DNA from: LSUCC0057 sp042091915
GTDB lineage: Bacteria; Pseudomonadota; Gammaproteobacteria; Pseudomonadales; Porticoccaceae
DNA: 18,169 bases
Direction of reading: 5' to 3'
NCBI GenBank assembly: GCA_042091915.1
Contig: JBELGO010000029.1
Span: 1 to 18,169 of the forward strand
Shown: one piece after another, positions 1 through 6,979 of the stretch
How the letters are laid out: each line of letters begins with the position of its first letter
How positions within the stretch are numbered: the first letter of the stretch is position 1
Translations under genes and position numbers: made by a program
The notes under the pieces: generated by a model
Databases searched by the model: none
What the model was told of the DNA's origin: nothing
Seen by the model: only the letters and a program-made list of their open reading frames with translations

Positions 1-261
1 GGTCTCAATGATATCGGCGCCGGCGGCGAGATATTCGGCATGGATTGATTCAATGATATCCGGCCGAGTGAGCGTTAATAAATCGTTATTGCCCTGTAGC
101 TCGCTGGGCCAATCGGCGAAACGTTCACCGCGAAAATCAGCTTCGCTCAGTTTGTGGCGTTGCAGCATGGTTCCCATCGCACCATCCAAAATTAGGATTC
201 TCTGTGCCGCTGCATTGTGCAGTGGTGAGGTGGAAGTTGCGGGTGCTTTTTGCTGAGCCAT
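1..261 (-). CDS. metH: Cobalamin-dependent methionine synthase, N-terminal fragment (gene runs off the left edge)
   Basis: This is the first 87 codons of a minus-strand gene starting at ATG 261 and continuing past position 1 without a stop. The translation contains ILILDGAMGTMLQ (about residues 23-35), then DFRGERFADW, GNNDLL and AGADIIET. These are hallmark segments of the homocysteine-binding barrel at the start of MetH, which transfers a methyl group from methyl-tetrahydrofolate via cobalamin to homocysteine in the cytoplasm. The zinc cysteines, folate, cobalamin and reactivation domains lie outside the window, so intactness cannot be judged. The first 20 or so residues are Ala/Pro/Gln/Ser/Thr-rich and not conserved. 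The ribosome site before ATG 261 is weak. The gene is divergent from nfuA. BetC-like or MetE enzymes do not share this N-terminus, so the family call is firm. Confidence 0.93.
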   Translation of the reverse strand, partial: MAQQKAPATSTSPLHNAAAQRILILDGAMGTMLQRHKLSEADFRGERFADWPSELQGNNDLLTLTRPDIIESIHAEYLAAGADIIET

Positions 262-417
262 ATTTATCTACCAAGAGAGAGTGTTGGTCTAGTTATCGTC
301 GTAATAAAGAGGGATTTCCTTATCCATCAAAATATTTCGATAAAAGATTTGAGGCGCGCATAATAGCAAAAATAGACGGTTTTGCTAGGTTTATTTGCCC
401 AAAACGGCTGAGAATAG

Positions 418-446
418 TTTGCCCATGGAGACGGATCGGTTAATAT
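418..446 (+). promoter_or_regulatory. Putative sigma70 promoter of nfuA
   Basis: TTTGCC at 418-423 (3 of 6 matches to TTGACA) and TAATAT at 441-446 are separated by 17 bp. Transcription would start near 453, inside the IscR-like site, leaving a leader of about 65 nt before ATG 520. The weak -35 limits confidence. Confidence 0.45.
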
Positions 447-469
447 ACCCGATCAAATTACTAGGTTTT
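445..469 (+). promoter_or_regulatory. Putative IscR type 1 binding site over the nfuA promoter
   Basis: The 25-bp element begins ATACCCGATC and ends ATTACTAGG followed by TTTT. It agrees at most positions with the E. coli iscR promoter type 1 element (ATA at the left end, GA and CAA in the middle, TTACT, GG to the right) as I remember it, about 16 of 25 positions. It overlaps the end of the -10 box and the start site, where binding of [2Fe-2S]-IscR would repress. IscR sites upstream of nfuA are expected from known Fe-S regulons. No iscR gene lies in the window, so the regulator is inferred. Confidence 0.5.
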
Positions 470-519
470 ATCTTCTTGCGGCAACTCAGCGGCGCAAAGC
501 GTGAAAAAAGGTGTTCTCA

Positions 520-1104
520 ATGATCGATGTAAATATTACTCCAGCGGCTCAAGAGTATCTGGCAGGCCTGTTGGCTAAGCAAGAGTGTGACGGGATCGGT
601 ATTCGTATATTTGTCACCGATCCAGGTACGCCCAAGGCCGAAACCTGTATCGCCTACAGCCGGCCCGGAGAGCACAACGAAGAGGACTTGGTGGTCCCTT
701 ATGAGGCCTTTAACGCTTACTTTGAACAGCGCAGTATTCCTTTTTTAGGGGAGGCTAAAGTTGATTACGCGGCGGACAAATTTGGTGGCCAGCTGACTAT
801 ACGCGCGCCCAACTCGCGGGTGCCCAAAGTCAATGATGACAGCCCGGTCGAAGACCGTATTAATTATGTGCTGCACAGCGAAGTTAACCCGGGTCTCGCG
901 GCACATGGCGGGGTGGTCTCACTGCTAGAGGTGCGCGATGATTTTGCCATACTCAAATTTGGTGGTGGCTGTCAGGGCTGTGGTATGGTTGATGTCACCC
1001 TCAAAGAAGGGGTGGAAAAAACACTCTTGGAAAAAGTGCCGGAGCTAAAAGGGGTGAAAGACACCACTGATCACAGCGACGACAGCCAAGCCTATTATAA
1101 ATAA
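520..1104 (+). CDS. nfuA: Fe-S biogenesis carrier protein NfuA
   Basis: The product is a 194-residue cytoplasmic carrier that holds a [4Fe-4S] cluster at a dimer interface and passes it to apo-enzymes, including aconitase. Residues 1 to about 100 form the degenerate A-type scaffold domain (IRIFVTDPGTPKAE near 28, GGQLTIRAPN near 89). Residues about 110-185 form the Nfu domain with the cluster-binding pair C151 and C154 in FGGGCQGCGMVDVTLKEG. Length and colinearity match E. coli NfuA (191 aa). I chose ATG 520 because AAGG at 508-511 sits well before it and the protein then starts MIDVNIT, as in homologues; an in-frame GTG at 511 is the alternative. It is probably cotranscribed with the VOC gene 35 bp downstream. 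Confidence 0.96.
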   Translation: MIDVNITPAAQEYLAGLLAKQECDGIGIRIFVTDPGTPKAETCIAYSRPGEHNEEDLVVPYEAFNAYFEQRSIPFLGEAKVDYAADKFGGQLTIRAPNSRVPKVNDDSPVEDRINYVLHSEVNPGLAAHGGVVSLLEVRDDFAILKFGGGCQGCGMVDVTLKEGVEKTLLEKVPELKGVKDTTDHSDDSQAYYK

Positions 1105-1139
1105 ACGCCGCATCTGGCCACTAGAATAAGGATTGAGAT

Positions 1140-1514
1140 ATGTTGGGATACGCCACGCTGGGCAGTAATGACCTCGCCCGCTCCTGTGATTTTTACGACA
1201 AATTAACGGCTGAATTCGGCGGCAAACGCCTGCTTGAGTTGCCCGAGGGCAAGGGTGTATTTTACGGTCGCTCTATGGCTGAAGCGGGACTTTTGATTCG
1301 CACACCATTCAATGAAGAGCCCGCGACTGTGGGCAACGGTGTGATGGCAGCGCTAGCGGCCAGCGATACCGATATGGTTGATCGCGTTCACGCCTTAGCT
1401 CTCGAGCTAGGTGCTGTTGACGAGGGCGCGCCAGGCCAGCGCACAGATTTCTTCTACGGCGCCTACTTTCGCGACCCAGACGGCAACAAACTGGCAGTCT
1501 ACGTCTTTATCTAG
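1140..1514 (+). CDS. VOC-fold (glyoxalase/bleomycin-resistance superfamily) protein, function unknown
   Basis: This is a 124-residue single-domain protein. The start MLGYATLGSNDLARSCDFYD and the end GAYFRDPDGNKLAVYV are typical of the two-module vicinal-oxygen-chelate fold. It resembles a common proteobacterial subgroup often labelled lactoylglutathione lyase-like. The usual metal ligands of true glyoxalase I are not evident: the position normally holding an early His is Y4, and the Glu that often follows DPDGNK is replaced (L118-A119-V120). Glyoxalase I activity should therefore not be assumed. AAGGA at 1128-1132 lies 7 nt before ATG 1140. It follows nfuA by 35 bp and is followed by a strong terminator, so it is likely the last gene of a two-gene unit. 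No signal peptide or membrane segment is visible. Confidence 0.88.
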   Translation: MLGYATLGSNDLARSCDFYDKLTAEFGGKRLLELPEGKGVFYGRSMAEAGLLIRTPFNEEPATVGNGVMAALAASDTDMVDRVHALALELGAVDEGAPGQRTDFFYGAYFRDPDGNKLAVYVFI

Positions 1515-1563
1515 CCCTTACTGGTAGAGCAGATGATGGGTTGGCAGTGATTTTGCCGGCCCT

Positions 1564-1598
1564 ACAAAAAAGCCCCGCATTGAGCGGGGCTTTTTTGT
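1564..1598. terminator. Bidirectional intrinsic terminator between the VOC gene and acnB
   Basis: The perfect 15-bp stem is ACAAAAAAGCCCCGC (1564-1578) paired with GCGGGGCTTTTTTGT (1584-1598), with a 5-nt loop ATTGA. A GC core flanked by A6 and T6 works on both strands, fitting its place between convergent genes: 50 bp after the VOC stop and 18 bp from the acnB stop. Confidence 0.95.
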
Positions 1599-1615
1599 GC
1601 TTCAAGGCAATGCGC

Positions 1616-4228
1616 TTAGGCGACATCGACGATCTGCGTGGCGGCAATAGTCTTGCCTTTTTCTGCACCGGCTTGGAAGTCGGCAATTTGATCGAAGTTC
1701 ATGTAGCGGTATACCTCGCTAGACATTGAGTCGATCTTGCTGGCGTACTCCAAGTACTCGGCAGGGGTGGGCAGGCGTCCGAGGATACCGCCAACTGCCG
1801 CTAGCTCTGCTGAAGTGAGATAGACATTGGCGCCATCCCCCAAACGGTTGGGGAAGTTGCGAGTAGAGGTAGACAGCACAGTGCTGCCGGCAGCTACACG
1901 CGCCTGGTTACCCATACAGAGTGAGCAGCCGGGCATCTCGGTGCGCGCGCCGACGCGACCGAAGATATTGTAGTAGCCCTCTTCCATCAAGGTGTGCTCG
2001 TCCATCTTGGTGGGCGGTGCCAGCCAGAAGCGCGCCTTAACGCCTTCATCAGTGCTTTCGAAGAGTTTGCCTGCGGCGCGGAAGTGACCAATGTTGGTCA
2101 TACACGAGCCGATGAACACTTCGTCAACTTGGTCGCCGGCGACTTCAGAGAGCAGTTTGGCATCGTCGGGGTCGTTCGGGCAGCAGACGACTGGCTCGGT
2201 GACATCAGCCAGGTCAATTTCGATCACCGCGGCGTACTCGGCATCGGCATCGGCACTCATCAGTGATGGGTTGGCCAGCCACTCTTCCATCTTGGCGGCG
2301 CGTCGCTCAAGTGTGCGCGCATCGCCGTAACCTTCGCTGACCATCCAGCGCAACAAGGTGATGTTTGAGCGCAAGTACTCTGCAACCGAGTCTTCTGAGA
2401 GCTTAATCGTGCAGCCAGCTGCAGAGCGCTCGGCAGAGGCATCAGAGAGCTCAAATGCTTGCTCAACAGTGAGTGTATCGAGGCCTTCGATTTCGAGGAT
2501 GCGGCCCGAGAAGAAGTTCTTCTTGCCTTTCTTCTCAACCGTCAACAAGCCCTCTTTGATGCCGTAGTAGGGGATAGCATGTACCAGATCGCGCAGTGTG
2601 ATACCGGGCTGCATTTCGCCCTTAAAGCGCACCAGGACCGATTCGGGCATATCTAGCGGCATAACACCGGTAGCTGCAGCAAAGGCTACCAAGCCAGAAC
2701 CGCCGGGGAACGAGATACCCATAGGGAAACGGGTGTGTGAATCGCCGCCGGTACCGACGGTGTCGGGCAGCAGCATGCGGTTCAACCAGCTGTGAATAAT
2801 ACCGTCGCCTGGGCGCAGTGAAACACCGCCGCGGTTCATAATGAAATCGGGCAGAGTGTGCTGGGTCTCAACATCCACTGGCTTGGGGTAGGCGGCGGTG
2901 TGACAGAACGACTGCATGACCAGATCAGTAGAAAAACCGAGGCAAGCCAAATCTTTGAGTTCGTCGCGAGTCATTGGGCCAGTAGTATCTTGCGAGCCAA
3001 CAGTGGTCATTTTGGGTTCGCAGTAAGTGCCGGGGCGCACGCCCTCTACACCACAGGCTTTGCCGACCATTTTTTGTGCCAAGGTGTAACCTTTGTCACT
3101 GGTTACCGGCTCTTCGGGCTTGCGGAACAAATCTGATGGCGGCAGGCCTAGGTGCTCACGAGCGCGCTGAGTCAGGCCGCGACCAACAATTAGATTAATA
3201 CGGCCATCGGCTTTCACTTCGTCGAGGATCACTTCGGATTTAAATTCGAATTCGCTCAATACTGCGCCAGATTCGCTGAGAATCTTGCCGTCGTAAGGGC
3301 GGATTTCAATAATATCGCCGTAGTTGATCTGATCGACGGGAGCTTCAAAGACCAGTGCGCCAGCATCTTCCATAGTGTTGAAGAAGATTGGAGCTACTTT
3401 ACTGCCGATACAGATACCGCCAGAGCGCTTGTTGGGCACGCCGGGCATATCTTCGCCGAAGAACCACAACACGGAGTTGGTAGCCGATTTGCGCGAAGAG
3501 CCGGTGCCGACGACATCGCCGACAAAAGCAACCGGTAAGCCCTTGGCTTTAAGCTCGTCGATTTGTGCCATTGGTCCGGTAACGCCGTGCTCTTCGGGGG
3601 TGAGGCCGTCTCGAGTCATTTTGTAAGCGGCGCGTGCGTGCAGCGGGATATCGGGGCGCGACCAAGCGTCTTGAGCGGGTGAGAGGTCATCGGTGTTGGT
3701 TTCACCGGTCACTTTGAAGACAATCGCTTTAATGCTCTCTGGAACGCTGTCGTTTTCGGTAAACCATTCGGCATCGGCCCAAGACTGCATCACAGCTTTG
3801 GCGTGCTCATTGCCGGCATCGGCGCGCTCGGCGACATCGTGAAATGCATCAAATACCAGCAGTGTGCTTTTCAACTGGTCGGCAGCTGAGGCGGCCAGTT
3901 CTGCATCGTCTAGCAGCTCAACCAGCGTAGCGACGTTGTAGCCGCCGTGCATGTTGCCCAGTAGCTCTACCGCTGCGGCGCGATCGATGAGAGGTGAGCT
4001 GACTTCACCCTTGACCAGGCTTGAGAGAAACGCGGCCTTGACGTAGGCGGACTCATCAACACCGGGTGGTACGCGGTTTGCAATCAGATCGAGCAAAAAT
4101 GCTTCTTCGCCTGCGGGTGGGTTTTTGAGCAGCTCAACCAGAGCGGCAGTCCACTCGGGAGTGAGTGGTTTGGGCGGAATACTCAATTCTGCACGTTCGG
4201 CGACGTGGGCGCGATAAGCTTCTAACAC
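1616..4228 (-). CDS. acnB: Bifunctional aconitate hydratase 2 / 2-methylisocitrate dehydratase (AcnB)
   Basis: The 870-residue product interconverts citrate and isocitrate via cis-aconitate; AcnB enzymes also hydrate 2-methyl-cis-aconitate. The order is the AcnB one: an N-terminal HEAT-like domain (about 1-160), a swivel domain (GDVVGTGSSRKSATN), then the catalytic domains. The [4Fe-4S] ligands are visible as C709 (SCMTNIGHF) and C768/C771 (GCSLCMGNQ), matching E. coli C710, C769 and C772. Length is close to E. coli (865). The start is GTG 4228, giving MLEAYRAHVAERAEL, colinear with E. coli, with AAAGGAG just upstream. The gene is monocistronic, divergent from miaE and convergent with the nfuA unit. 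In E. coli the apo-form also binds mRNA; whether this one does is unknown. Confidence 0.98.
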   Translation of the reverse strand: MLEAYRAHVAERAELSIPPKPLTPEWTAALVELLKNPPAGEEAFLLDLIANRVPPGVDESAYVKAAFLSSLVKGEVSSPLIDRAAAVELLGNMHGGYNVATLVELLDDAELAASAADQLKSTLLVFDAFHDVAERADAGNEHAKAVMQSWADAEWFTENDSVPESIKAIVFKVTGETNTDDLSPAQDAWSRPDIPLHARAAYKMTRDGLTPEEHGVTGPMAQIDELKAKGLPVAFVGDVVGTGSSRKSATNSVLWFFGEDMPGVPNKRSGGICIGSKVAPIFFNTMEDAGALVFEAPVDQINYGDIIEIRPYDGKILSESGAVLSEFEFKSEVILDEVKADGRINLIVGRGLTQRAREHLGLPPSDLFRKPEEPVTSDKGYTLAQKMVGKACGVEGVRPGTYCEPKMTTVGSQDTTGPMTRDELKDLACLGFSTDLVMQSFCHTAAYPKPVDVETQHTLPDFIMNRGGVSLRPGDGIIHSWLNRMLLPDTVGTGGDSHTRFPMGISFPGGSGLVAFAAATGVMPLDMPESVLVRFKGEMQPGITLRDLVHAIPYYGIKEGLLTVEKKGKKNFFSGRILEIEGLDTLTVEQAFELSDASAERSAAGCTIKLSEDSVAEYLRSNITLLRWMVSEGYGDARTLERRAAKMEEWLANPSLMSADADAEYAAVIEIDLADVTEPVVCCPNDPDDAKLLSEVAGDQVDEVFIGSCMTNIGHFRAAGKLFESTDEGVKARFWLAPPTKMDEHTLMEEGYYNIFGRVGARTEMPGCSLCMGNQARVAAGSTVLSTSTRNFPNRLGDGANVYLTSAELAAVGGILGRLPTPAEYLEYASKIDSMSSEVYRYMNFDQIADFQAGAEKGKTIAATQIVDVA

Positions 4229-4290
4229 GAGATGCTTCTCCTTTTGCGGGTCAATGGACGATAATTTAGCGCAATCCTTAGACAGGGGAT

Positions 4291-4319
4291 GCGAATAAAG
4301 CGCGCAGATTATACGTCAA
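4291..4319 (-). promoter_or_regulatory. Putative acnB promoter elements
   Basis: On the minus strand TATAAT lies at 4313-4308 but lacks a clear -35 at 17 bp. TTGACG at 4319-4314 could instead serve as a -35 for TATTCG at 4297-4292 (16-bp spacer). The two readings overlap and cannot be separated by eye. Either gives a leader of about 60-80 nt before GTG 4228. Confidence 0.35.
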
Positions 4320-4463
4320 TAGGGGGGCATAGAGAAGCGATAACCACTGCCTATTGGTCTAATGCGGTAGTTTATTCTAATTATAGGTTGTACTCATAAA
4401 TATATGATAAATATTGATTTAATGGGTAAATATTATTGCCCTTTGGGAGTATTGAAGCTAGTT

Positions 4464-4519
4464 ATAGCGGCTATCTTTGCAGATCCGATTAGCGGCGTGT
4501 GTGCCGCTATGGGTATAAT
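4464..4519 (+). promoter_or_regulatory. Putative miaE promoter with repeated TAGCGGC operator-like motif
   Basis: TATAAT at 4514-4519 has no recognisable -35, which suggests activator dependence. Immediately upstream, TAGCGGC occurs at 4465-4471 and 4490-4496, and its inverse GCCGCTA at 4503-4509. The last two form a 7-bp inverted repeat with a 6-nt spacer GTGTGT. The first copy lies in the palindrome ATAGC-G-GCTAT (4464-4474). The bound factor is unknown. Confidence 0.4.
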
Positions 4520-4568
4520 GCCGCCGTGCTGAATGCAGCCACCCAAATCTGCAACGTAAGGCGAACAG

Positions 4569-5183
4569 ATGCTAGAAGAAATTGAGAATTTTTTACCCTG
4601 TGCAACCCCTGCTCGATGGATTGAAAACGCGCTGGCGCACCCTGAAATTTTGCTGATTGATCACGCCAACTGTGAGAAAAAAGCCGCCAGTACGGCGATG
4701 AATTTGATCTACCGATATACCGATGATTTTGACTTGCTCAATAAAATGTCACGCTTGGCGCGTGAAGAGCTGCGTCACTTTGAGCAGGTGTTAGCCTTGA
4801 TGAAAAAGCGTGGGGTAGTTTACGCGCATGTCGATGCGGCCCGCTATGCGACCGGTATGCGCAGCGAGGTGCGCAACAACTCCAGCGTCGCAGGTAAAGA
4901 GAAGTTGGTGGATATCTTGGTAGTGGGGGCCTTTATCGAGGCGCGCTCTTGCGAGAGATTTGCCGCACTGGCGCCCCATGTCGACGCTGAGCTGGGTGGT
5001 TTTTATAGCTCACTTCTCAAGTCAGAAAGCCGCCATTTCAAGGATTATCTGACTTTGGCCGGTCGATATGCCAGCGAGCAGGAGTTGGCAGAGCGAGTCG
5101 CTCTGTTTGCCGGTTTGGAGCAGACCTTGATCGAATCGCCCGATGATCAGTTTCGATTTCACTCCGGTCCGCTGGCTGCGTAG
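4569..5183 (+). CDS. miaE: tRNA-(ms2io6A)-hydroxylase MiaE
   Basis: The 204-residue product is a ferritin-like diiron monooxygenase that uses O2 to hydroxylate the isopentenyl group of ms2i6A at tRNA position 37. Likely iron ligands are E36 (NCEKKAAS), E67 and H70 (EELRHFE), E124 (IEARSCER), and E153 and H156 (ESRHF), the paired pattern of the diiron helical bundle. Length matches characterised MiaE proteins. ATG 4569 follows AAGG (4558-4561) by 7 nt. It stands alone between divergent acnB and convergent gltA, with its own terminator. MiaE acts after MiaA and MiaB, neither of which is in the window. Hydroxylation requires oxygen, so it can report oxygen status to translation; a Salmonella miaE mutant grows poorly on some TCA intermediates, which makes this address notable. 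Confidence 0.95.
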   Translation: MLEEIENFLPCATPARWIENALAHPEILLIDHANCEKKAASTAMNLIYRYTDDFDLLNKMSRLAREELRHFEQVLALMKKRGVVYAHVDAARYATGMRSEVRNNSSVAGKEKLVDILVVGAFIEARSCERFAALAPHVDAELGGFYSSLLKSESRHFKDYLTLAGRYASEQELAERVALFAGLEQTLIESPDDQFRFHSGPLAA

Positions 5184-5195
5184 TGCTTTAAAGGC

Positions 5196-5228
5196 ATAAA
5201 AAAACCGGCCACTGGCCGGTTTTTTTAT
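5196..5228. terminator. Bidirectional intrinsic terminator between miaE and gltA
   Basis: The perfect 15-bp stem is ATAAAAAAACCGGCC (5196-5210) paired with GGCCGGTTTTTTTAT (5214-5228), with a 3-nt loop ACT. A7 and T7 flank a CCGGCC core, so it serves both strands. It lies 12 bp after the miaE stop and 11 bp from the gltA stop. Confidence 0.95.
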
Positions 5229-5239
5229 TTGCGCTTGTT

Positions 5240-6526
5240 TCAGCGTTTGTCGACAGGGACAAAGTCGCGCACATCGGCGCCCGTGTAGAGCTGGCGAGGA
5301 CGGCCGATGCGGTAAGGATTGCTGATCATCTCATTCCAGTGCGAGATCCAGCCGACTGTGCGGCCAGTGGCAAAGATTACAGTGAACATCTCGACAGGGA
5401 TGCCGAGTGCTTTGAGGATGATGCCTGAGTAGAAATCAACGTTGGGGTAGAGGTTCTTGCTGACGAAATATTCGTCTTCCAGAGCGATGCGCTCAAGTTT
5501 TTTGGCCAGGCGGAACAGTGGATCGTTCTCGAGGCCAAGAACTTCAAGCACTTCATCGCAAGTCTGGCGCATAACTGTGGCGCGTGGATCGTAGTTTTTG
5601 TAAACGCGGTGGCCAAAGCCCATCAGACGGAATGGGTCGTTTTTGTCCTTAGCGCGAGCTACGAATTCGGCGCAGCGATCTTCGTGACCGATCTCTGCCA
5701 GCATCGTCAGTACTGCTTCGTTGGCACCACCGTGAGCAGGCCCCCACAGAGCGGCAATGCCGGCTGCAATACAGGCGAATGGGTTGGCGCCAGAAGAGCC
5801 CGCCAAGCGAACAGTAGAAGTAGAGGCATTTTGTTCGTGATCGGCGTGGAGCAAGAAGATGCGGTCCATCGCTTTGGCCAGTGCCGGGTGGACTTCATAC
5901 TCTTCGCACGGTGTTGCAAACATCATGCGCAAGAAGTTCTCAGAGTAGCCCAGGCTGTTGTCGGGGTAGATGAACGGCTGTCCAACAAAGTGTTTGTGGC
6001 ACATCGCAGCCAGTGTTGGCATTTTGGCGATCAAGCGGTGCGCAGAGATGGTGCGGTGTTCTTGGTCGGTGATATCCAGCGAGTCGTGATAGAACGATGA
6101 CATTGCGCCAACCGCGCCACACAGCATAGCCATGGGGTGTGCGTCGTAACGGAAGCCGCTAAAGAAGCTCTCCATTGAGCGCGACACCATAGTGTGGCGG
6201 CGAATAATGTTTTCAAATTTAATCTTTTCAGCGGCAGAGGGCAGGTGACCTTCGAGCAGCAAGAAACACGTTTCCAGGTAATCTGAGTGCTCTGCGAGCT
6301 GCTCGATGGGGTAGCCGCGATGCAAAAGAACACCCTTGTCGCCATCAATATAAGTAATTTCTGACTGACAAGATGAGGTGGCAGCAAAGCCGGGGTCGTA
6401 GGTGAAAAAGCCGTGGCTGCCGAGGGCGCCGACGTCGATAACGTCTTGGCCGATAGTGGGTGAATATATAGGCAGCTCGATAGGCGCTTGCCCGTCGATG
6501 GTGAGAGTGGCTTTGCGGTCTGTCAT
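5240..6526 (-). CDS. gltA: Citrate synthase, type II (hexameric)
   Basis: The 428-residue product condenses oxaloacetate with acetyl-CoA to give citrate and CoA, the entry step of the cycle. Catalytic residues are H265 (WGPAHGGANE), H306 (GFGHRVYKNYDPRA) and D364 (PNVDFYSG), matching E. coli H264, H305 and D362. HADHEQNAST (about 227-236) is the conserved substrate-site segment. C207 (TPCEEY) sits at the E. coli Cys206 position linked to NADH inhibition of hexameric enzymes, so allosteric control by NADH is plausible. ATG 6526 has GAGGAA upstream, and the length equals the family norm. It is transcribed away from sdhCDAB, the common gammaproteobacterial arrangement, from its own near-consensus promoter. 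2-Methylcitrate synthase (PrpC) is shorter and lacks this N-terminal domain, so it is ruled out. Confidence 0.98.
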   Translation of the reverse strand: MTDRKATLTIDGQAPIELPIYSPTIGQDVIDVGALGSHGFFTYDPGFAATSSCQSEITYIDGDKGVLLHRGYPIEQLAEHSDYLETCFLLLEGHLPSAAEKIKFENIIRRHTMVSRSMESFFSGFRYDAHPMAMLCGAVGAMSSFYHDSLDITDQEHRTISAHRLIAKMPTLAAMCHKHFVGQPFIYPDNSLGYSENFLRMMFATPCEEYEVHPALAKAMDRIFLLHADHEQNASTSTVRLAGSSGANPFACIAAGIAALWGPAHGGANEAVLTMLAEIGHEDRCAEFVARAKDKNDPFRLMGFGHRVYKNYDPRATVMRQTCDEVLEVLGLENDPLFRLAKKLERIALEDEYFVSKNLYPNVDFYSGIILKALGIPVEMFTVIFATGRTVGWISHWNEMISNPYRIGRPRQLYTGADVRDFVPVDKR

Positions 6527-6572
6527 AGAAGTTCCTCGGGAGTGTTTGCCGATCGCATAAATTCGACTGGCA

Positions 6573-6600
6573 ACTATAGGGTCTCGCGCCGATATGTCAA
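6573..6600 (-). promoter_or_regulatory. Near-consensus sigma70 promoter of gltA
   Basis: On the minus strand a perfect TTGACA (6600-6595) and TATAGT (6578-6573, 5 of 6) are separated by 16 bp. The start would be near 6566, giving a leader of about 40 nt before ATG 6526. A further minus-strand TATAAT at 6663-6658 lacks a -35. Confidence 0.75.
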
Positions 6601-6979
6601 CTTGGCTGGGACGTACAATGGTCTTATTGATCGCTTTATTTGTTGAGAGGCTTGAACATTATAACGATATTGGCTGGCGCAGCGTGATTGGCAGCAACTT
6701 AAAGCATTAAAAATGCCGTGATTGTTGGCTGTGCGCAGGATTGCTCGATGAATAGGTGGTTTTTGCAGGCTGCCGGTGAGCTTGGGTTTGCATGATCCCC
6801 ATCGTCTTTGTCGCCGGCATGACAATGTTGGCTATTTTGTTGGTGAATGGCTTTGGTTAGCCTTTGTACGGGAATTTTTGATGCTGGGAATGGCTGTGCA
6901 CGGGGCGGTTTAAGGCGGGGGAGTTCACCAAACCGGACTAAGGTCGAGCATATTTTGTCATTTTAAAGACATTGTGCCG

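Larger units (their letters stand above)
262..519. other. metH-nfuA divergent intergenic region
   Basis: This gap separates the divergent metH and nfuA starts. The nfuA side holds a promoter (418-446) with an overlapping IscR-like site (445-469). On the metH side a minus-strand TATTAT at 365-360 could be a -10 box, but no good -35 lies upstream of it. I saw no SAM or cobalamin riboswitch fold and no short ORF with a good ribosome site. The strand is AT-rich at about 300-420, as expected of a promoter region. Confidence 0.6.
4229..4568. other. acnB-miaE divergent intergenic region
   Basis: This 340-bp stretch has no credible gene. The acnB-proximal part has minus-strand promoter elements (4291-4319) and a second isolated TATAAT on the minus strand at 4385-4380. 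The middle (about 4370-4440) is very AT-rich, with TAAATATT-like direct repeats. The miaE-proximal part holds three copies of TAGCGGC in two orientations followed by TATAAT at 4514-4519. I found no convincing FNR, CRP or Fur palindrome. Confidence 0.6.

Noticed and set aside
8..256. Plus-strand 82-codon ORF opposite metH
   Set aside because: It is the antisense shadow of the conserved MetH N-terminus; the translation matches nothing and has no ribosome site.
262..510. SAM or cobalamin riboswitch upstream of metH
   Set aside because: No conserved multi-helix core, B12 box or terminator stem could be recognised, and the AT-rich gap looks like plain promoter DNA.
511..519. GTG 511 as the nfuA start
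   Set aside because: It overlaps the ribosome site AAGGTG and adds three unconserved residues; ATG 520 fits homologues better.
4400..4440. FNR-like site from TTGAT near 4424 in the acnB-miaE gap
   Set aside because: The matching ATCAA half at 4-bp spacing is absent; it is AT-rich coincidence.
6574..6825. Minus-strand 83-codon ORF in the gltA-sdhC gap
   Set aside because: It runs over the gltA promoter, is Arg/Ser/Cys-rich low-information sequence, and resembles no family.
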